64,000 nt of DNA from DAOULY01 sp034414595 (GTDB lineage Bacteria > Chloroflexota > Dehalococcoidia > SZUA-161 > JAUWZY01), in assembly GCA_034414595.1 (NCBI GenBank), contig DAOULY010000012.1:173167-237166 (forward strand), in the 5' to 3' direction. Positions 59,438-64,000 of the stretch are shown in pieces. The stretch's first letter is position 1, and the number at the start of each line of letters is the position of its first letter. The notes under the pieces were generated by a model. The model was given only the letters and a program-made list of their open reading frames with translations, searched no databases and was not told the DNA's origin. A program made the translations under genes and the position numbers.

Positions 59438-61102
59438 GTGTATGATTGGGATGCCTTTGATCTCACAGAACACATGATAAAGGAATATCCGGTCTGGGTC
59501 GGCGAGTTCATGCATTGCGTCCCTGCGTGGACACCACTTATGGCGCACTTGTTCCTCTCCGGTTGGCAATGTGCAGGTGCCTACGCCAGCGAAACGGTTA
59601 GCTGGCCAAGGTGCAAGGGATTCCGACAGAGGGCACATAAAGGATATGTGTACATATCGTCGTCGGTTATAAAAGATGAAGACGAAGTTAAAAGAAGGGA
59701 GATCGCATTTCGTGAGAAATTAGCCCCGGTCCTTGATGACCCGTGGGGTCATTGGGCAAGACTAAGGGATGAGATAAAGGCATTTTATGACCGCATCCTC
59801 TCCGTCGATGTTGGGCAAATAACCACTGGTGAGCTTGTCGGTCACTTCCGCACCCTAGTGGACTACCATCGCCGCATGTGCGAAATACATCATCTGGGGA
59901 TGTATCCGCTCTGGAGTACGGGCGGTCTCCTTTTCCCCGAGCTCTGCAAAGAGCTGGCAGGGATTGAGCCTTCAAATCCCGATTACTCAAGGGTGTTATC
60001 AGGCTTTGACAATACGCTATTCCAGCTCAACAAAGGGCTGGCTGAACTTGCTACCGCGGCTGTGGAGTTGAAGCTCGAGGACAAATTCAAGCTCTCGGAT
60101 GAGGAGGTGCTTCAGGCAGTGGAGCAAAGCGACGCTGGAAAGCAATGGATCAACAAGCTTAATGAATTCCTTCGGATTCATGGCTGGCGCTGTGTGCGGA
60201 TGTGGGATGTTTGCACGCCCACTTGGGTTGAGAAACCGAGCCTAGCCGTGGCGGAGATAAGGGCATTAATGGCCGTCGGCGGCAAATATGCCCCTGATCT
60301 GCAGAGAGAGCGCATGGTGCAAGAAAGAGAGAAGATAGAGAAAGAGCTTCTGGGCAAGGTTCCAGCGGAGCAAAGGGAGTGGTTCAGTAAACTGCTGCTC
60401 TGTGCTCAGGCAGGCCAGTGGTATAGCGAGGACCACGCTTATTGGTGCGAGCTCAGGTTCTATGCGCTTGTCAGGCGTGCCACTATAGAACTTGGCAAGA
60501 GGCTTGTCAAATTTGGGACGCTTGGTGACCCGGAAGACATTTACTACCTATCCCCCTATGAGATAACCAGGATTGCCGTAGACGAAAATCGGGCCGGGAC
60601 CGATATTCGCCAGATAGTAAACAGGCGCAGGGAAGAGCGCGATGGATATCTTGCTCACCCCCCAATCAGTGATGAATTGCCGCTATTCATCGGTGACCCG
60701 GCAACCCTGCCAGACACACTGACCGATGTCCCACTTCAGGTCGTTTTTGCTGAGCGGGTGGCCCAGCCCGAAGAAGTAGGCGCCACCTGTGTTGGTGCCG
60801 TTGGTGCCCCCGGGGTCGTTGAAGGGACAGCCCGGGTCATAATGAGCGAGGAGGATTTGGGCCAGATCCAACCGGGTGAGATCTTGGTTGCACCATTGAC
60901 CGCACCCTCCTGGACCCCCGCCTTTGGACTTATTAAAGCGGTGGTAACCGATACCGGAGGGATCATGGCTCATGCTGCGATCGTGGGCCGGGAATATGGA
61001 ATACCGGCTGTAGTCGGTTGCCAGGACGCGACCATGAAAATCAAGACCGGCGATAGGATCAAGGTTGACGGCGATTTGCTGCGGGTCTATGTGCTCAAGT
61101 AA
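59438..61102 (+). CDS. PEP-synthase-like protein with swivelling His domain, no ATP domain
   Basis: The 554-residue protein starts at GTG 59438, 7 bases after AGGAGG. The last ~100 residues are the mobile phospho-histidine domain of PEP-utilising enzymes (APLTAPSWTPAF, VVTDTGGIMAHAAIVGREYG), with His512 as the phospho-carrier. The N-terminal ~430 residues resemble the substrate-binding part of rifampicin phosphotransferase-like proteins (IHGWRCVRMWDVCTPTWVEKP, EDIYYLSPYEITRI). The ATP-binding PPDK_N domain is missing, as in one subunit of phenylphosphate synthase. A partner gene would lie outside the window. Confidence 0.82.
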   Translation: MYDWDAFDLTEHMIKEYPVWVGEFMHCVPAWTPLMAHLFLSGWQCAGAYASETVSWPRCKGFRQRAHKGYVYISSSVIKDEDEVKRREIAFREKLAPVLDDPWGHWARLRDEIKAFYDRILSVDVGQITTGELVGHFRTLVDYHRRMCEIHHLGMYPLWSTGGLLFPELCKELAGIEPSNPDYSRVLSGFDNTLFQLNKGLAELATAAVELKLEDKFKLSDEEVLQAVEQSDAGKQWINKLNEFLRIHGWRCVRMWDVCTPTWVEKPSLAVAEIRALMAVGGKYAPDLQRERMVQEREKIEKELLGKVPAEQREWFSKLLLCAQAGQWYSEDHAYWCELRFYALVRRATIELGKRLVKFGTLGDPEDIYYLSPYEITRIAVDENRAGTDIRQIVNRRREERDGYLAHPPISDELPLFIGDPATLPDTLTDVPLQVVFAERVAQPEEVGATCVGAVGAPGVVEGTARVIMSEEDLGQIQPGEILVAPLTAPSWTPAFGLIKAVVTDTGGIMAHAAIVGREYGIPAVVGCQDATMKIKTGDRIKVDGDLLRVYVLK

Positions 61103-61265
61103 AGACATTGGTCGGTAATACAGTGCTCTCATCGGGAGGGTAGGCACGTAGAGGATAACAACCATTCCAGAGATTGCCCTTTGGAGTGCATAAGTTTGTG
61201 AAGCTGGTCTTGGTATGATCCTCATTCAGTGATGGAAACTCGAGCCAAAACGAGTCGGAGGTAGT

Positions 61266-62981
61266 GTGCGCGTGTTCAGCGAATCTGTGATCAAAGAAAA
61301 TGAGGCTATGGTCGAGAGATGGCGGAAAAAATGTTCAGAGTTATATGGTGAAAGGGAATTCAAAGGGCAAACGTATTCACGTATCGAGCTCAAGCCAGTA
61401 TACACACCTGCGGACATTGAGGGGTTGGACTACAAGGATATCCCATTGCCTGGTGAGTACCCATTTACTCGAGGGCATAGCCCGATTCAATATCAAGTCA
61501 AGCCGTGGATGATGCGCATCGGTTATGGCTATGGCAGTGGGCAAGACACACGGGAGAGAAGGGAGTTCTTGGCAAGTATTGGGTATTCTCAGGAGGTAGG
61601 CAAGGACAGGCCTGCGCCCTTCATCCTGTTTCCCGATATCGTGGGGATCCGAGGATATGATCCTGACGAGCCTGCAGCTCGGGGCAAGGTTGGGCGTGAT
61701 GGCATGACAGTTTCGACGGTAACAGAGCTGGATGAGGTCTTTAGGAACGTGCCGCTTGATGAAGTCCAGACACAGTTCATCGCCCAGAGCTCGTCCTTGG
61801 CATACAATTCTATGTATATAGCCTTAGCCAAGAGACATGGCATCCCAGAGTCTAAGCTACGCATGAAGGGTAGCAGCAACCTTTACCATTCCTGGTGGTA
61901 TGACGTTGCTTCTTTCCCGCCCCAAAATGCCTTGAAGTTGATAGTAGAACAAATTAAGTATTTCACCAAATTTATGCCTTTGGTCCAATCCCATTCTATT
62001 TGTGGATATAATGCAGCCGAAACTGGGGCGACTGCGGCCCAAGAGATTGCATTCATGTTAGCCCATACTATAACGGTCACAGAGGAGTGCATAAAAGTCG
62101 GGCTGGAACCGGACGACTTCATCCCCCGCTGGTACAATCACGATCACCTCACTTGCGATGTCTTTGAGACCATTGCCAAATTTCGAGCCAAACGCAGGAT
62201 GTGGGCTAAGATCTTCAAGGAGCGGTTCGGTTGCAAGAAGCCGGAATCGCTGGGGCTTTACTTTGTGCCCACGACAGGTGGCTCAGTCCAAACAGCCCAG
62301 GAGCCGCTTAACAACATCATCCGCATTACAATTATGGCCTTGGCTGCTGTGCTGGCTGGGGCTGATGGTCTCTGGACCCAATCCTATGATGAGGGTTTGC
62401 GGATTCCTTCACAGGAAGCGGTGCGGATCGCTATCAGAACTCAGCAGATCATTTATGACGAGACTAACATTCCATATGTTGTAGATCCTATGGGCGGCTC
62501 ATACTATGTTGAGTGGCTGACAAATAGGATAGAAGAGGATGCTTGCAAGCTGCTACAGGAAATAGACAACCTTGGCGGCTATATGAAGTGCTGGGAGAGC
62601 GGTTGGCTCAGGAGAGAGATAGAAATATCAGCCAATGAGCGGCAGCGGAGAATAGATAGCGGTGAGGAAGTCCGCATCGGCCAAAATAAATACAGACTGC
62701 CGCCAGAGCAACAGCCAAAGATACAGTTGCATAAAGTTGACCCTAAAGTGGAGGAAGAGGCCATAGCTCGAATTAGAAAATTCAGGGCTGAGCGTGACAA
62801 TGAGAAAACTGGCGCCGCATTGGCTAAGATGAGGATCGCGGCCCAGAAGCTCGTCGATGATTGGCCAGGCTCGTGTGGTTGCCTAATGCCAACTATTATC
62901 GACGCATTTGAAGCAGATGCTACACTGGGAGAGGTACAGCAAGTACTCAGAGAGGTATATGGCTTTGGCTATACCTATTGA
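61266..62981 (+). CDS. Divergent B12-dependent acyl-CoA mutase, large subunit
   Basis: The 571-residue protein is the catalytic barrel of the methylmalonyl-CoA mutase family: YPFTRG (65-70), TTGGSVQTAQEPLNNIIR (336-353) and DPMGGSYYVE (407-416). By alignment the usual active-site Tyr89 is Gly86, the GYHMQEAG motif is GYNAAETG (His replaced by N249), and the loop around Gln197/Arg207 is changed (GSSNLYHSWWY, 202-212). The substrate is therefore probably not methylmalonyl-CoA. Starts GTG 61266 or 61272 follow GGAGG. It overlaps the small subunit gene by 23 bases. Confidence 0.87.
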   Translation: MRVFSESVIKENEAMVERWRKKCSELYGEREFKGQTYSRIELKPVYTPADIEGLDYKDIPLPGEYPFTRGHSPIQYQVKPWMMRIGYGYGSGQDTRERREFLASIGYSQEVGKDRPAPFILFPDIVGIRGYDPDEPAARGKVGRDGMTVSTVTELDEVFRNVPLDEVQTQFIAQSSSLAYNSMYIALAKRHGIPESKLRMKGSSNLYHSWWYDVASFPPQNALKLIVEQIKYFTKFMPLVQSHSICGYNAAETGATAAQEIAFMLAHTITVTEECIKVGLEPDDFIPRWYNHDHLTCDVFETIAKFRAKRRMWAKIFKERFGCKKPESLGLYFVPTTGGSVQTAQEPLNNIIRITIMALAAVLAGADGLWTQSYDEGLRIPSQEAVRIAIRTQQIIYDETNIPYVVDPMGGSYYVEWLTNRIEEDACKLLQEIDNLGGYMKCWESGWLRREIEISANERQRRIDSGEEVRIGQNKYRLPPEQQPKIQLHKVDPKVEEEAIARIRKFRAERDNEKTGAALAKMRIAAQKLVDDWPGSCGCLMPTIIDAFEADATLGEVQQVLREVYGFGYTY

Positions 62982-63372
62982 AAAGAGAATTCGAGTGCTC
63001 CTTGCCAAATCGGACATGGATGGACATGACCGAGGCATAAGATATGTGGCTCAAATGCTTAGGGAGGCGGGGATGGAGGTTATTTTTATCAGGTATCGAC
63101 TTATAGAAGAGGTAGCTCAGGCGGCCCTGCAAGAAGGCGTCAATGTTATTGGCCTGAGCTTCTATGCTTATGGAGCAGTGGAAGACACCTCAATTGTGAT
63201 GAAGGTGTTAAAAGACCAGCACATGGAGGATGTCTCGGTTATACTTGGTGGAATCTTTAGTGATGAGGAAGATTTATCTAAGCTCCAGGAAATGGGGGTG
63301 AGAGGAATATTTGGGCCGGGTGACTCGACAGGAGAGGTTATTGATTGCATCACTAAAAGTGTAATTAAATGA
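62959..63372 (+). CDS. B12-binding small subunit of the mutase
   Basis: The 137-residue cobalamin-binding domain has the DxHxxG motif in KSDMDGHDRGIRYV (H23 as the lower axial ligand) and GLSFYAYG and VILGGIFSDEEDLSKLQEMGV segments, ending IFGPGDSTGEVIDCI. It forms a split mutase with the large subunit, as in 2-hydroxyisobutyryl- or isobutyryl-CoA mutases. ATG 62959 follows AGAGAGG; translation is probably coupled to the large subunit by the 23-base overlap. Confidence 0.9.
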   Translation: MALAIPIEKRIRVLLAKSDMDGHDRGIRYVAQMLREAGMEVIFIRYRLIEEVAQAALQEGVNVIGLSFYAYGAVEDTSIVMKVLKDQHMEDVSVILGGIFSDEEDLSKLQEMGVRGIFGPGDSTGEVIDCITKSVIK

Positions 63373-63508
63373 GCCCTTGACGATAGATGGCCATTAAGCA
63401 TAGGTGCTCGAAAATGCCACAAAGATTAGGAGTGCGTGGGCACGAGCTGCAAAGGTCAAGGCTTGTTGGCTCTCCGATATCAATGAATCTTATCTTTGGA
63501 GAGAAATA

Positions 63509-63547
63509 ATGCTGGATGTCGTCGTAGTTGGTGGCAAGAGTGTCTAA
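63509..63547 (+). pseudogene. Possible 5' stub of an FAD-oxidoreductase gene
   Basis: Behind GGAGAG an ATG opens the 12-residue peptide MLDVVVVGGKSV before a stop. It resembles the dinucleotide-binding start (DxVVVGGG) of flavoprotein oxidoreductases such as the one beginning at 63718. It may be a truncated duplicate or an accident. The rest of 63373-63508 holds nothing I can support. Confidence 0.3.
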
Positions 63548-63603
63548 AGGTTAACTAGAGATCTCAGCTTGACTGATTGCAGCTCAAAGTAGTATTTGAA
63601 TTG

Positions 63604-63657
63604 ATAGGTATTGCTACCGCCAAGCCGGGTAGCGGAGCAAACCTATGAGAGGGTAGG
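63604..63657 (+). promoter_or_regulatory. Structured leader upstream of the FAD oxidoreductase
   Basis: ATAGGT/ACCTAT and TTGCT/AGCAA enclose a CCG/CGG stem, and CCTAT can instead pair with GTAGG across a GAGA (GNRA) loop. The stretch GCAAACC-hairpin-GNRA-hairpin-GGAACG loosely recalls the cyclic-di-GMP-I (GEMM) aptamer, but the second half of that aptamer is not convincing. A regulatory RNA is possible, not established. Confidence 0.3.
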
Positions 63658-63717
63658 AACGAAGTAAGTGGCCGTCGTTCTGCAAAGCATCAGGTAAAAC
63701 GAAAGGAGGAAAATTCA

Positions 63718-64000
63718 ATGGCTGATGCAAGTTATGACGCAGTGGTAATCGGTGGTGGTCATAATGCACTGATCACCGCCTGTTACCTGGCCCATAGTGG
63801 GCTATCAACGGCAGTTTTTGAAAGGGCAGGTGAGTTGGGCGGTGGCACCATCACTGACGAATCCTTTATCCCCGGGTTTATTTGCGATCCCTGCGCCATC
63901 GTAACCCGCGTCTGGAGCTCTCCTGTCTATACTGACTTCAAGCTGGCGGAGAAGGGTCTGGATTTCATTTTCTCTGAGGGTGGTCGTGGCGGGATATTTG
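63718..64000 (+). CDS. FAD-dependent oxidoreductase (phytoene-desaturase-like), 5' part
   Basis: The first 94 residues are present and the gene runs off the window. It has the dinucleotide-binding start YDAVVIGGGHNALITACYLA, then VFERAGELGGGTITDE, typical of PYROXD2/phytoene-dehydrogenase-like flavoproteins. GGAGG lies 8 bases ahead of ATG 63718. It is co-directional with the mutase genes after 345 bases. Its substrate is unknown. Confidence 0.88.
   Translation, partial: MADASYDAVVIGGGHNALITACYLAHSGLSTAVFERAGELGGGTITDESFIPGFICDPCAIVTRVWSSPVYTDFKLAEKGLDFIFSEGGRGGIF

Noticed and set aside
59329..61165. An 11-base match GGATAACAACC in the leaders before the PEP-like gene and the mutase
   Set aside because: Too short, at unequal distances from the starts, and not accompanied by further similarity.
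52190..64000. tRNA-Met as an integration site with a duplicated 3' end further right
   Set aside because: I searched by eye for the tRNA 3' sequence in the accessory region and found no second copy, and no integrase gene is present.

Overview
The window looks like a chromosomal segment of an uncultured Chloroflexota bacterium, most likely of the class Dehalococcoidia. This is inferred from gene content, not from a search. Pointers are a bifunctional PGI/PMI next to a phosphohexomutase, metK and ahcY; a core-type (C-terminal half only) methionine synthase beside mtnP and mtnA; an archaeal-type DUF120 riboflavin kinase; and scavenging of corrinoid through a riboswitch-controlled btuFCD operon. 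No reductive dehalogenase or rRNA gene is present.

Region 1 (1-19265, + strand) is one fused str-S10-spc-alpha ribosomal supercluster: rpsL(end)-rpsG-fusA-rpsJ-rplCDWB-rpsS-rplV-rpsC-rplP-rpmC-rpsQ-rplNXE-rpsZ-rpsH-rplFR-rpsE-rplO-secY-adk-map-infA-rpmJ-rpsMKD-rpoA-rplQ-truA-rplM-(zinc ribbon)-rpsI. Genes are packed with 1-4 base overlaps. tuf is missing between fusA and rpsJ, and rpmD is missing between rpsE and rplO.

Region 2 (19268-44527, - strand) is a long co-directional run. It holds sugar-phosphate enzymes, the SAM cycle (metK, ahcY, core MetE), a PHP phosphoesterase, a split kinase/APH-like pair interrupted by an unknown gene, a thiolase pair with a DUF35 partner, and methylthioadenosine salvage (mtnP, mtnA). 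Adenine salvage (ade, hpt), an ABC-2 exporter, a SagB-like nitroreductase and corrinoid uptake (btuDCF) follow. The logic is coherent: adenine released by MtnP can be deaminated by Ade and recaptured by Hpt, and corrinoid taken up by BtuFCD can serve the core MetE and the mutase at the right end. An AT-richer OLD-family ATPase/nuclease and a small membrane protein sit between mtnP and mtnA, beside a remnant of a second mtnA 3' end.

Region 3 (44785-52261) starts with divergent promoters that appear to share one palindromic -35 hexamer, one driving the riboswitch operon and the other a TPR protein. It continues with an ABC exporter, gyrA, a MarC protein, Hsp20, an FMN-binding protein, the DUF120 riboflavin kinase and an elongator tRNA-Met.

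Region 4 (52262-64000) is accessory in character: small zinc-ribbon ORFs, an insertion sequence, a 57-base direct repeat present twice, and a probable catabolic cluster. That cluster has a molybdopterin oxidoreductase of acetylene-hydratase-like size, a glycyl radical enzyme, a PEP-synthase-like swivelling-His phosphotransferase without an ATP domain, a two-subunit B12 mutase with a changed active site, and a truncated FAD oxidoreductase. This set is the best candidate here for an undescribed pathway.
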